Shown in pieces: positions 1 through 9,012 of a stretch of DNA of 64,000 nucleotides. The stretch comes from an uncultured Eubacteriales bacterium. GTDB lineage: Bacteria > Bacillota > Clostridia > Oscillospirales > Oscillospiraceae. The translations under genes and the position numbers were made by a program. The stretch spans positions 1 through 64,000 of the forward strand of contig CASFFN010000006.1 in NCBI GenBank assembly GCA_949293985.1. Direction: 5' to 3'. How positions within the stretch are numbered: position 1 is the stretch's first letter; every line of letters begins with the position of its first letter. The notes under the pieces were generated by a model. It had not been told where the DNA came from and did no database searches. It worked only from the letters and a program-made list of their open reading frames with translations.

Positions 1-1
1 G

Positions 2-994
2 TCCTTCCTGACCGTCCGGCTGTTTTCCACCCTCTCCCAGAGCTGGGAGAGCAGCGTGTGCGCCTTGCTCTTAGGCGCAATCTCCCTGCCGCTGCTGTTC
101 CGGGTGTGTGGACCGTCCATGCGACAGATCTACCAGACCGATGCCCCCAGGTTGTGGCGGGTAATCTGGCTGGTGCCGGGTCTGCTCACCGTGATGACCA
201 TTCTGTTCACCAACGCTTACCGGCAGGACAGCGCGGAACGCTGGGAATTTCTCTTTTTCCGGGTCAGTCTGCTGATCTGCGTGATGGTGACCTATTATGT
301 CCTGCTGCAATCTCTGGAGAGTCTGCGCAGGCAGGTGGCTCTGGAGCAGCAGTTGATGTTTGATAAAGAACTTCTGGAGATACAGACCTTGGAACAGAGC
401 AAGCACAGCCAACTCCTCATGGAGACCGCCGAACAGACCCGTCAGATACGCCACGACCTGCGCCATCATCTGAGGTTGATCCAGGCCATGGCCGGGAATG
501 ATAACCCCAGACTGTGCGAATATATCGCCACGCTGATTCGAGACATCCCCGCCGCCGTCCAGGATTATTGCGAAAACCCCACCGTCAATGCAGTGGTGTC
601 TCACTACGCCGCCCGCTGCCGGCAGGAGGGCATCGCCTTTACCGCCCGGCTGACGGTCCCCGCGCAGAACGAAAATCTGGATGACCGCGCCCTGTGCGTC
701 GTGTTCGCCAATTTGCTGGAAAACGGGGTGGAAGCCTGTGGGCGCATGACCGGAGGTGAGAAATTCATCCGGCTGAACAGCTCTCTGGAATACGGCGTCC
801 TGACCGTCACCATGGACAACAGCTTTGACGGGCAGGCGCGGCAGGAGGACGGGAAGTTCCTCTCCAGCAAGCGGGCGGGTGTGCCCGGCGTGGGCCTTAG
901 CTCCATCCGGGCCGTGGCAAAGGCCCACCAGGGAGACGCCCGGTTCGAGGCAAAAGGAACTACGTTTCTGTCCTCGGTATATTGCAGATTGTAG
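2..994 (+). CDS. Sensor histidine kinase, GHKL/AgrC-like (5' end cut by window edge)
   Basis: The frame is open to the left edge, so this is the C-terminal 330 residues of a longer membrane sensor kinase. The visible N-terminal part is hydrophobic (a segment near 120 and two more between about 150 and 320). It is followed by a coiled linker, then the H-box RHDLRHHLRLI with the likely phospho-accepting His, an N-box NLLENGVEACGR and a C-terminal glycine box GVPGVGLSSIRAV. This is the layout of quorum-sensing/peptide-type GHKL kinases, which normally phosphorylate a LytTR response regulator. No such regulator is visible here, so it would have to lie to the left. The stop is 31 bp from the end of the convergent MarR gene and I see no clear terminator between them. 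The internal GTG at 56 is not the real start. Confidence 0.85.
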   Translation, partial: SFLTVRLFSTLSQSWESSVCALLLGAISLPLLFRVCGPSMRQIYQTDAPRLWRVIWLVPGLLTVMTILFTNAYRQDSAERWEFLFFRVSLLICVMVTYYVLLQSLESLRRQVALEQQLMFDKELLEIQTLEQSKHSQLLMETAEQTRQIRHDLRHHLRLIQAMAGNDNPRLCEYIATLIRDIPAAVQDYCENPTVNAVVSHYAARCRQEGIAFTARLTVPAQNENLDDRALCVVFANLLENGVEACGRMTGGEKFIRLNSSLEYGVLTVTMDNSFDGQARQEDGKFLSSKRAGVPGVGLSSIRAVAKAHQGDARFEAKGTTFLSSVYCRL

Positions 995-1025
995 ATGGAA
1001 CATTCGTGTTACTCGCTTCGTTGTC

Positions 1026-1349
1026 TCATATGTGGTTTTGGTAAAAAACACCCTTGACAAATTGCTTTCCCTTTTCCGTCAGGCAGAGAATCGTGTTTCT
1101 GCCTTTCCCGGGTTCCAAATATACGATTTCCTTTTTTTCCAGTTTGCGGATGGCGGAATTGATTGTCTGGCGGCTGATACCGGTAAGCTTGCTGATTTCA
1201 CTTTGCGGGCACTGTCCGCCTTTCTCGCAAAGGACATACAGTATATTTTGAACGCTGTCCGAAATACCCATTTTTACGGCCGCTTCGTGGTATAGCGCAT
1301 TGATTTCTCCGGCCAAATAGGCATATTGCCCCGCCTGCAAATTGTGCAA
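1026..1349 (-). CDS. Short MarR-family winged-helix regulator, probably C-terminally truncated
   Basis: This 107-residue protein has a MarR/HTH_27-type winged helix: a recognition segment (LTGISRQTINSAIRKLEKK) and a wing (VYLEPGKGRNTILCLTEKG). Family members usually run to about 140-150 residues, with a last helix pair that forms the dimer interface. Here the protein stops about ten residues after the wing, right where the GHKL kinase ends on the other strand. The TTG start at 1349 is chosen because a strong AGGAGGG lies 6 bases upstream and no ATG is near. It may be a functional short form or a gene clipped by rearrangement. Target genes are unknown. Confidence 0.7.
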   Translation of the reverse strand: MHNLQAGQYAYLAGEINALYHEAAVKMGISDSVQNILYVLCEKGGQCPQSEISKLTGISRQTINSAIRKLEKKEIVYLEPGKGRNTILCLTEKGKQFVKGVFYQNHI

Positions 1350-1522
1350 ATTTTTCCCTCCTCCCGGATTGTCCGATTTCGTACATAAGTCAATGTTTTT
1401 TTATTCTTTTAGAATTCTGTGGCCGCTGCGGGATGGAACCGGGGCTGTCCGGCAGGAGGATGCCGCCTCATCGTCACTCATATGTACCGATTTCCTTTCG
1501 TGCCGCGCCTGTTTTGACGCGC

Positions 1523-1554
1523 AAAAAGCCGCAGCCCACCGGCTGCGGCCTTTT
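1523..1554 (-). terminator. Rho-independent terminator of the SASP gene
   Basis: A GCCGCAGCC / GGCTGCGGC hairpin lies just past the SASP stop and is followed on the minus strand by TTTTT. An A/T run on the other side means it may also work in the other direction. Confidence 0.85.
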
Positions 1555-1569
1555 GCGGCTTCTGGGGAA

Positions 1570-1764
1570 TTACTGCATTCCCTGCTCGTAAGCCTCGATC
1601 ATCTTCTTGACCATCTGGCCGCCCACGGAACCGGCCTCACGGGAGGTCAGGTGACCGTTGTAGCCGCCCGTCAGGTTTACGCCAACCTCGGAGGCGGCCT
1701 GCATCTTGAACTTATTCATGGCTTCCTTAGCCTGGGGCACATTGATGCTGTTGTTGCTCTTCAT
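1570..1764 (-). CDS. Small acid-soluble spore protein, alpha/beta type
   Basis: This 64-residue protein carries the alpha/beta SASP signature: the N-terminal helix region AKEAMNKFKMQAASEVGV, a central YNGHLTSREAG segment and the C-terminal GGQMVKKMIEAYEQ. These proteins coat and protect DNA in the dormant spore and are cut by the germination protease at the EVGV-type site, which is present. Start at 1764: AGGAGAG sits 7 bases upstream. Further in-frame ATGs upstream lack this site. A perfect hairpin (1789-1814) lies in the leader. SASP genes are normally transcribed by sigma-G, whose gene is 3 kb away, but I could not find a convincing sigma-G promoter here. Confidence 0.93.
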   Translation of the reverse strand: MKSNNSINVPQAKEAMNKFKMQAASEVGVNLTGGYNGHLTSREAGSVGGQMVKKMIEAYEQGMQ

Positions 1765-1788
1765 AGTACTTCTCTCCTGTTTCATAAA

Positions 1789-1814
1789 TTCGGGAAGCAA
1801 AGCCGCTTCCCGAA
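1789..1814. other. Perfect hairpin in the SASP leader
   Basis: TTCGGGAAGC and GCTTCCCGAA pair around a 6-base loop, 25 bases upstream of the SASP start. It could be a leader stem that stabilises the message or the remains of a terminator. The sequence to its right up to 2050 shows no gene. Confidence 0.5.
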
Positions 1815-2050
1815 AGAAGCCGTCTTTGTTCCGCAGACATAGCTTATCCCGAAACAGACGCCATATAAGTGAAAAACTTAGCCAGCTTTTCAAAAAAGTG
1901 GTAAAAACGGTAAATACGCCGGATTTTGTGGGACAATGGTGGTTTTTGCCGCCCGGAAATCTGGGACGCACGGGGCAGGAGAGAGGAGACGGGCCGATTT
2001 CTGTCTTTTGGGAAGCGCTTTTGGAACGGCGCCGCCGTTTGCGGAGAAAC

Positions 2051-2087
2051 GCCCCGGCCAGCGGAACACATTTCCGCCGGCCGGGGC
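2051..2087 (-). terminator. Hairpin downstream of thioredoxin gene
   Basis: GCCCCGGCC pairs with GGCCGGGGC, with an inner GCGGA/TCCGC extension, 20 bases past the trxA stop. There is no good U-run, so terminator function is likely but not certain. Confidence 0.6.
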
Positions 2088-2107
2088 GCTTGCAGTTGTA
2101 TGGGAGC

Positions 2108-2413
2108 TTACAGCAGCTCCAGAATCTGCGCCTTGGGACGGGCTCCGGCGGACTGGTGGACCACCTGGCCGTTTTTAATCACCATGAGGGTGGGGATGGT
2201 CATGACCCGGAACTGCTGGGCCAGAGCCACCTGCTCATCCACATTCACCTTGCCCACGGTGATGTCGCTGCGCTCACCGGCAATCTCGTCGATGACGGGG
2301 CCGACCATCCGGCAGGGGCCGCACCAGGGGGCCCAGAAATCCAGCAGCACGGGCTTATCGCTGTTCATCACAACATCCTGAAAGTTTTCACTGGTTACAG
2401 TAATCGCAGACAT
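2108..2413 (-). CDS. trxA: Thioredoxin
   Basis: This is a 101-residue cytoplasmic disulfide reductase of ordinary length. It has the redox-active WCGPC motif at about residues 30-34, the preceding LLDFWAPW strand and the conserved cis-proline loop (TIPTLMVIKNG). AGGAGG lies 8 bases before the ATG. It stands alone between the SASP gene and tsf. Thioredoxin reductase is not in the window. The C-terminus is a little shorter than in E. coli, ending soon after the last helix (AQILELL). Confidence 0.96.
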   Translation of the reverse strand: MSAITVTSENFQDVVMNSDKPVLLDFWAPWCGPCRMVGPVIDEIAGERSDITVGKVNVDEQVALAQQFRVMTIPTLMVIKNGQVVHQSAGARPKAQILELL

Positions 2414-2529
2414 AGTAAATTCCTCCTGAAATTATCTTTTTGGTGACTACCTTTTCTTTGGTAGTATCTCTTGTTTGTGGCCTTATCATACACCAAATTC
2501 CCCGGCACTTCTGTGACAAAATCACAAAA

Positions 2530-2551
2530 CCCCCAGCCTTTTGGCTGGGGG
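2530..2551 (-). terminator. Terminator of rpsB-tsf
   Basis: CCCCCAGCC-TTTT-GGCTGGGGG hairpin 19 bases past the tsf stop. On the minus strand it is followed by TTTTG. Confidence 0.9.
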
Positions 2552-2569
2552 TATGCAAGCGGGGGGAAA

Positions 2570-3499
2570 TTACTTGCTGGCGCCGGCGATCTGAGCGGCA
2601 ACCTCGGCAGCGAAGTTCTCTTCCTTCTTCTCGATGCCCTCGCCCTTCACATAGTGAACGGCGTCCACGAACTTCACGGAGCCGCCCAGCTTCTTGGCGG
2701 CGTCGGCAATGTAGCCTTCCACGGAGCCCTGGAACAGGTCGGAGCGGACGAAGTCCTGCTGAAGGAGGCAGATCTCCTTGAAGAAAGCATTCAGCTTACC
2801 GGCGGCAATCTTCTCCTTGATCTGAGCGGGCTTGTTGGCCATCTTGGGGTCGTTGTCCATGAGGGCCATCTGCACGGACATCTCATGGTCAATGTCAGCC
2901 TGGGGAACCAGGGACTTGTCCCAGTACTTAGCGCCCATGGCAGCAATCTGCATAGCCACGTTCTTGCCGATTTCGGTGGCGTCGATGTCGCCCTCCACGG
3001 CCAGGTTTACCAGAACGCCGTGGGTGCCGCCGGCGTGGACGTAAGCCACGGAGGTGTTGTCGGCAAACCGGGCGAACCGGCGGATCTGCATATTCTCTCC
3101 GATGGACATGACCTTCTCCTGCATGATCTCAGTGACGGTCAGGTCGGAGCCCGGGTACTTGCAAGCCTTCAGCGCCTCCACATCGGCGGGAGCGTCGGTG
3201 GCAACCACGGTAGCCAGGTTCTTCACCAGATCCATGAAAGCGTCGGTCTTGGCAGCGAAGTCGGTCTCGGAGTTCACCTCGATGACCACGCCCACGCCAT
3301 TGATGACAGCGGCGTAAGCCACGCCCTCAGCGGCAACCCGGTCAGCCTTCTTGGCAGCCTTGGCCAGGCCCTTCTCCCGGAGCCAGTCCACGGCCTTGTC
3401 CATGTCGCCGTCGGTGGCAGCCAGAGCCTTCTTGCAGTCCATCATGCCCACGTTGGTCATTTCACGGAGCTTCTTAACATCCAAAGCGGTAAAAGCCAT
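2570..3499 (-). CDS. tsf: Translation elongation factor Ts
   Basis: This 309-residue guanine-nucleotide exchange factor for EF-Tu is of normal length. It opens with the UBA-like domain LDVKKLREMTNVGMMDCKKAL and then the EF-Ts signature EVNSETDFAAK. The C-terminal dimerisation part contains the conserved QDFVR segment. AGGAGG lies 10 bases before the ATG. It follows rpsB by 67 bp in the usual rpsB-tsf order, with a terminator after it. Codon use is strongly biased, as in highly expressed genes. Confidence 0.98.
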   Translation of the reverse strand: MAFTALDVKKLREMTNVGMMDCKKALAATDGDMDKAVDWLREKGLAKAAKKADRVAAEGVAYAAVINGVGVVIEVNSETDFAAKTDAFMDLVKNLATVVATDAPADVEALKACKYPGSDLTVTEIMQEKVMSIGENMQIRRFARFADNTSVAYVHAGGTHGVLVNLAVEGDIDATEIGKNVAMQIAAMGAKYWDKSLVPQADIDHEMSVQMALMDNDPKMANKPAQIKEKIAAGKLNAFFKEICLLQQDFVRSDLFQGSVEGYIADAAKKLGGSVKFVDAVHYVKGEGIEKKEENFAAEVAAQIAGASK

Positions 3500-3566
3500 A
3501 ACTTTAAATCCTCCTGTTTTCTGTTATGGGAGCCCGTTTCCGGGCTCCCGTCGTATACAATAGAAA

Positions 3567-4310
3567 TTACTCGGCAGCTTCTTCAGCAGCGGGAGCCTCA
3601 GCGGCCTCCACGGTCTCGGGAGCATCGGTGCCCTGACGGCCCTCGATGGCAGCGTTGGCCATGGTAGCGGCAATCAGACGGATGGCGCGGATGGCGTCAT
3701 CGTTGCCGGGGATCACGTAATCGATCTCATCGGGATCGCAGTTGGTGTCCACGATAGCCACGATGGGGATGTTCAGCTTCCGGGCCTCGGCGATGGCGTT
3801 GCGCTCCTTCCGGGGGTCAACGATGAACAGAGCTGCGGGGATCTTCTTCATTTCCTTCACGCCGCCCAGGTACTTCTCCAGCTTGGCAATCTCGCCCTGG
3901 TGCTTGATGACTTCCTTCTTGGGCAGCATGGCGAAGGTGCCGTCCTCTTCCATCTTCCGCAGCTGGGCCAGACGGTCGATACGGGTACGCATGGTGCGGA
4001 AGTTGGTGAGCATACCGCCCAGCCAACGGGCGTTCACATAGTAACCGCCGCAACGGGCAGCCTCTTCACGGATAGCGTCCTGGGCCTGCTTCTTGGTGCC
4101 CACGAACAGAATGTTGCCGCCACCCGCAGCGGTGTCACGGACGAAGTTGTAGGCCTCCTCCAGCTTCTTCACGGTCTTCTGCAGGTCGATGATGTAGATA
4201 CCGTTCCGATCGGTGTAAATGTAGGGAGCCATTTTGGGGTTCCAACGACGGGTCTGGTGACCGAAGTGTACGCCGGCCTCCAGCAGTTGCTTCATAGATA
4301 CGACAGCCAT
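3567..4310 (-). CDS. rpsB: 30S ribosomal protein S2
   Basis: This 247-residue protein shows the S2 landmarks: [19 protein letters not shown] near the start, the coiled insert around residues 100-150 and [19 protein letters not shown]. It has an Ala/Glu-rich C-terminal tail common in Clostridia. S2 binds at the head-body junction of the 30S subunit and helps load S1. An open frame extends 13 codons further upstream, but the ATG at 4310 is preferred because AAAGGAG sits 9 bases before it and the protein then begins at the conserved [10 protein letters not shown]. It is first in the rpsB-tsf operon, with a consensus promoter at 4437-4465. Confidence 0.98.
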   Translation of the reverse strand: MAVVSMKQLLEAGVHFGHQTRRWNPKMAPYIYTDRNGIYIIDLQKTVKKLEEAYNFVRDTAAGGGNILFVGTKKQAQDAIREEAARCGGYYVNARWLGGMLTNFRTMRTRIDRLAQLRKMEEDGTFAMLPKKEVIKHQGEIAKLEKYLGGVKEMKKIPAALFIVDPRKERNAIAEARKLNIPIVAIVDTNCDPDEIDYVIPGNDDAIRAIRLIAATMANAAIEGRQGTDAPETVEAAEAPAAEEAAE

Positions 4311-4436
4311 TTTGATTTTCTCCTTTTGTTGTTCCTCCACCCCGATCATCCCGCCGGCTCACTAAAAAAGCACAATATCCGGCGATCCCCGGGTGTGTGG
4401 TGTAAAAAATACTATGGGCAATGCCCATGCTGATTC

Positions 4437-4465
4437 ATTATATCGGATGAAATGACATTTTGCAA
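4437..4465 (-). promoter_or_regulatory. Sigma-A promoter of rpsB-tsf
   Basis: Reading the minus strand: TTGCAA (4465-4460), a 17-bp spacer, then a perfect TATAAT (4442-4437), about 127 bases before the rpsB start. The leader is long enough for S2 autoregulation, but I see no recognised leader motif. Confidence 0.85.
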
Positions 4466-4504
4466 GGGGTATTTTGAAAAAAATCCCGGTTTTTTCTCCG
4501 TTTT

Positions 4505-4780
4505 TCAGAAGGGAAGCCCCTTGCGTTCTCTGGGGCGGCGGCAGCGCTCCGGGTCGATGTCCACCAGTATGATGTCCGGCCCCACCTTGCAGATGCACCG
4601 CCAGGGAATCACAAAGTCCTCCCCGGGGCCCCAGAGTCCGAAGAACTTGCTGGGGCCGGGGACCAGGATGGCCTCGACACAGCCCTCCGGCACTTTGATA
4701 ATGGCGTCGCATACGAAGCCCAGACGGCGGCCGTCGCTGACGCAGATGACCTCTTTGCACCGCAGCTCTGTAAAGGACAT
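4505..4780 (-). CDS. YlmC/YmxH-family PRC-barrel sporulation protein
   Basis: This 91-residue PRC-barrel-like protein matches the YlmC/YmxH group: MSFTELRCKEVICVSDGRRLGFVCDA, then PGPSKFFGLWG and IPWRCICKVGPDIILVDI. The family is widespread in spore formers and often sits next to sigG, as here, 58 bp downstream. Its biochemical role is not known. The frame begins 10 codons earlier, but AGGAGG sits 8 bases before the ATG at 4780, and this gives the usual family N-terminus. Confidence 0.85.
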   Translation of the reverse strand: MSFTELRCKEVICVSDGRRLGFVCDAIIKVPEGCVEAILVPGPSKFFGLWGPGEDFVIPWRCICKVGPDIILVDIDPERCRRPRERKGLPF

Positions 4781-4838
4781 ACCCATCCCCTCCTGGAAGT
4801 TACTTGCCACATTCTATGGCAGGGGATGGGAGAATATG

Positions 4839-5624
4839 CTAAGAAGAAATGACGCTGACTTTTTTTCGCATGGTGGCAATGGCGTTTTTCTCCAGCCGGG
4901 ACACCTGAGCCTGGGAGATGCCCAGAGAGCCTGCCACCTCCATCTGGGTTTTGCCGTCGTAAAACCGCAGGCACAGAATCTGCTTTTCCCGGGAGGGGAG
5001 GGTGTTGAAGGCGTCCCGGAGGGCGATGTGCTCTATCCACTGCTCGTCGGTGTTCCGGGTATCCCGCACCTGGTCCATCACCGTAAGGGGGTCGCCCCCG
5101 TCGGCATACACCGGGTCGTAAAGGCTCATGGGGGCGCACACCGCGTCCATGGCCTCGGCCACATCCTTTAAGGGGATGTCCAGCGTCCGGGCCAGCTCCT
5201 CCAGCGTGGGGTCCCGCCCCAGCTTGGCCACCATAGCCTCCTTGCACTGAAGCACCCGGTAGGCCACATCCCGGATGGAGCGGGATACCCGGATGGGGGC
5301 GTTGTCCCGGAGATACCGGCGGATTTCTCCGGCAATCATGGGCACGCCGTAGGTGGAAAAGCGCACCTGCTTGGCGGGGTCGAAATTGGTGATGGCCTTG
5401 ATGAGGCCGATGCACCCCACCTGAAACAAATCGTCCGGGCAGTCTCCCCGGCGGTCAAACCGCTGCAAGACCGACAGCACCAGCCGCAGATTTCCCTCTA
5501 TCAGCCGTTCCCGGGCCTGGGTATCCCCATTTTTGGCCTGAATGAGCAGCTGTTCCATCTCTGCCTGGGGGAGCATTTTCAGCTGCGCGGTGTTTACACC
5601 GCAGATTTCTACCTTTCCCTGCAT
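4839..5624 (-). CDS. sigG: RNA polymerase sporulation sigma factor SigG
   Basis: This is a 261-residue late forespore sigma factor. It starts with the family's KVEICGVNT motif, then region 2 (DDLFQVGCIGLIKAI, FSTYGVPMIAGEIRRYLRD), region 3, and region 4 with the helix-turn-helix (EVAGSLGISQAQVSRLEKNA). Its length equals B. subtilis SigG. It directs transcription of genes such as SASP and spoIVB, both found in this window. AGGAGG lies 6 bases before the ATG. A sigma-F/G-type promoter at 5653-5681 suggests activation by SigF and positive self-regulation. ylmC/ymxH follows and may be cotranscribed. Confidence 0.97.
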   Translation of the reverse strand: MQGKVEICGVNTAQLKMLPQAEMEQLLIQAKNGDTQARERLIEGNLRLVLSVLQRFDRRGDCPDDLFQVGCIGLIKAITNFDPAKQVRFSTYGVPMIAGEIRRYLRDNAPIRVSRSIRDVAYRVLQCKEAMVAKLGRDPTLEELARTLDIPLKDVAEAMDAVCAPMSLYDPVYADGGDPLTVMDQVRDTRNTDEQWIEHIALRDAFNTLPSREKQILCLRFYDGKTQMEVAGSLGISQAQVSRLEKNAIATMRKKVSVISS

Positions 5625-5652
5625 ACAAACCTCCTTTGCGGAACCTGATGGT

Positions 5653-5681
5653 TAGTATTTCCGGGGGAGGAAAAATCATAC
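5653..5681 (-). promoter_or_regulatory. Sigma-F/sigma-G-type promoter of sigG
   Basis: On the minus strand GTATG (matches GHATR) is followed by a 17-bp spacer and AATACTA. The extended -10, GGAAATACTA, fits the sigma-F pattern GGNNANANTR. It sits 29 bases before the sigG start, which suits forespore-specific expression. Confidence 0.65.
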
Positions 5682-5693
5682 CCGGAAGAAATT

Positions 5694-5984
5694 TGTGGAA
5701 TGTTCACAAAATTTTCAAAGACCCTTTCCCCAGACGCTCCCGAAAATCGAGGGGCATTGAAAAATTCCCAACTTTTTCGACTGAGTCCCGCCATAACGGC
5801 GGGGGGAATCCTGGAAACATAACACGAAAAAACCCGGAGGTATTCCACAGGTTATGCAATTTTTGTATGCGGCCCTTCCACAGGGGACGGGGCGGCAAAG
5901 AGGGAAAATACCTGTTGATAACTGGGAGTTTTCCACATTCTCCACAGAGTTTTCCACAAGAGTTTTCCACAAGGCTTTTCCACA
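5694..5984. repeat. DnaA-box-like TTTTCCACA cluster
   Basis: The sigG-rpsT spacer holds four TTTTCCACA sites (5929, 5950, 5963, 5976), the last three at exact 13-bp steps. It also holds TTCTCCACA (5938), TATTCCACA (5841), CTTCCACA (5876), TTATCAACA on the other strand (5913-5921), and TTCCACA on the other strand at 5694-5700. These are one or two bases from the DnaA box TTATNCACA. No dnaA, dnaN or rpmH is nearby, so this is more likely a DnaA-binding or titration locus than a standard oriC. Confidence 0.6.
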
Positions 5985-6122
5985 GGGGATATGCAAAACG
6001 GTTGACATAAGAGTTTTTCCCGGATTTCGACTTTTTTCCCCTTTTTCCGCCGGAAAAAAATCGACGGCATTGGAAAGAGCAGGAAAAAATTTGGTCTTGA
6101 CAAGGCGTGTACCGGGACAGCC

Positions 6123-6150
6123 GGGGGCGGGAGCGGGAGGCGGGGGCGGG
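6123..6150 (+). other. G-quadruplex-forming tract
   Basis: Five runs of three or more G separated by 1-4 bases (GGGGGCGGGAGCGGG and on) lie 49 bp upstream of the rpsT -35. Four or more such runs with short loops is the usual G4 definition. The function is unknown. Confidence 0.55.
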
Positions 6151-6198
6151 AGATTTCCCTTTTCTTTCCGGTTTGGGGAAAAATTTTTGAAAAAGGTA

Positions 6199-6227
6199 TT
6201 GATTTTATGGGAAAGTCAAGGTATAAT
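6199..6227 (+). promoter_or_regulatory. Promoter of rpsT
   Basis: TTGATT (6199-6204), a 17-bp spacer and a perfect TATAAT (6222-6227), 42 bp before the S20 start codon. Confidence 0.85.
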
Positions 6228-6269
6228 CAGTAAACGCATGAGATAAAACACAGAACAGGAGGTGTGACC

Positions 6270-6533
6270 ATGCCCAACATCAAGTCCGCAAAGAAGCGTG
6301 TGGAACTGTCTAAGGTTGCTTATGAGAACAACAAGGCCGCCAAGTCCGCTCTGAAGACTGTCATCAAGAAGTTTGAGGCTTCTCTGGTGGGCGGCGACCG
6401 TGCCGCTGCCGAGGCTGCTTACAAGACGGCTGTGGCTGCGGTTGACAAGGCTGTCGGTAAGGGTCTTTTGCACAAGAACACTGCTGCCCGGAAGAAGAGC
6501 AGCATGACCCTGCGGCTGAACAAGCTGGCCTGA
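6270..6533 (+). CDS. rpsT: 30S ribosomal protein S20
   Basis: This 87-residue, very Lys/Ala-rich helical protein binds 16S rRNA at the base of the 30S body. It begins MPNIKSAKKRVELSK, a typical S20 start, and ends with the conserved LHKNTAARKKSSMTLRLN segment. The ATG at 6270 is chosen over the GTG at 6264 because AGGAGGT is 6-7 bases upstream of it. It is monocistronic: its own promoter lies 42 bp upstream and a strong terminator follows. The GC of its third positions and its codon use are those of a highly expressed gene. Confidence 0.98.
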   Translation: MPNIKSAKKRVELSKVAYENNKAAKSALKTVIKKFEASLVGGDRAAAEAAYKTAVAAVDKAVGKGLLHKNTAARKKSSMTLRLNKLA

Positions 6534-6548
6534 TTTCTCTGAAAATAT

Positions 6549-6581
6549 CTCCTTCCGAGCGGCGCTTGGAGGGAGTTTTTT
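6549..6581 (+). terminator. Terminator of rpsT
   Basis: A 12-bp stem (CTCCTTCCGAGC / GCTTGGAGGGAG, two G-U pairs) with a 3-base loop, then TTTTTT. Confidence 0.93.
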
Positions 6582-6594
6582 CATTTTATAAGAC

Positions 6595-6755
6595 GGAAAC
6601 GCTGAACCCATCGTCTGCGGCCGGACAGCGGATCTTTTCCGCCATCCATGCAGAATGAAAAACCGGAAATACACAAAGTATTCCCCGGTTTTCCATTCTT
6701 TTGTCTGACGAAAAATCTATCGCCGCCGGCGCTTGCCGATGGATTCAGAGCTTCC
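6595..6755. mobile_element. 161-bp MITE-like palindromic element, copy A
   Basis: The ends are inverted repeats, GGAAACGCTGAACCCATCG and (reverse) GGAAGCTCTGAATCCATCG. The centre is a hairpin (6653-6672 with 6678-6698). It has exactly the same length as copy B at 12652 and no coding capacity. The flanking tetranucleotides differ (AGAC, TGAA), so this copy is old or its target duplication has decayed. Its right end is 34 bp before the recG start. Confidence 0.75.
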
Positions 6756-6788
6756 TGAAAGATGGATTTTGGGAAAGGAGGGAAACCT

Positions 6789-8837
<2,049 letters not shown>

Positions 8838-8840
8838 AAT

Positions 8841-8899
8841 AAGGAAAAAATCTCTGAGAAATTGCCCAAAAAACGGCGAATTTTCAGAGATTTTTCCTT
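8841..8899. terminator. Long palindrome after recG, probable terminator
   Basis: AAGGAAAAAATCTCTGA pairs with TCAGAGATTTTTCCTT over about 21 bp around a short loop. It contains a U-run within the arm. Its ends (GGAA...CTCTGA) resemble the MITE ends seen elsewhere in the window, so it may be derived from a short element of that kind. Confidence 0.6.
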
Positions 8900-8924
8900 T
8901 AGAACAGAAAATTTCAAAAATGGC

Positions 8925-8953
8925 TTGTAACTTCCCGGGAAATGTAGTAAAAT
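8925..8953 (+). promoter_or_regulatory. Promoter of gpmI
   Basis: TTGTAA, 17-bp spacer, TAAAAT, about 60 bp before the gpmI start. It probably also drives the Asp23-FakA genes downstream. Confidence 0.65.
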
Positions 8954-9012
8954 AGTACGACTGATAAAGCGCAAAAAATACATAATAGATATGTTTTACG
9001 GAGGGAATACCT

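Noticed and set aside
5841..5984. Chromosomal replication origin (oriC)
   Set aside because: The DnaA-box-like cluster is convincing but dnaA, dnaN, recF, gyrB and rpmH are absent; the flanks are sigG and rpsT. I report it as a DnaA-box-like cluster only.
5929..5984. CRISPR-like short array
   Set aside because: The 13-bp steps are too short and there are no spacers or cas genes.
6762..6788. Upstream ATG as recG start
   Set aside because: No ribosome site lies before it and it is only 7 bp after MITE copy A; GTG 6789 has AAAGGAGG at proper spacing.
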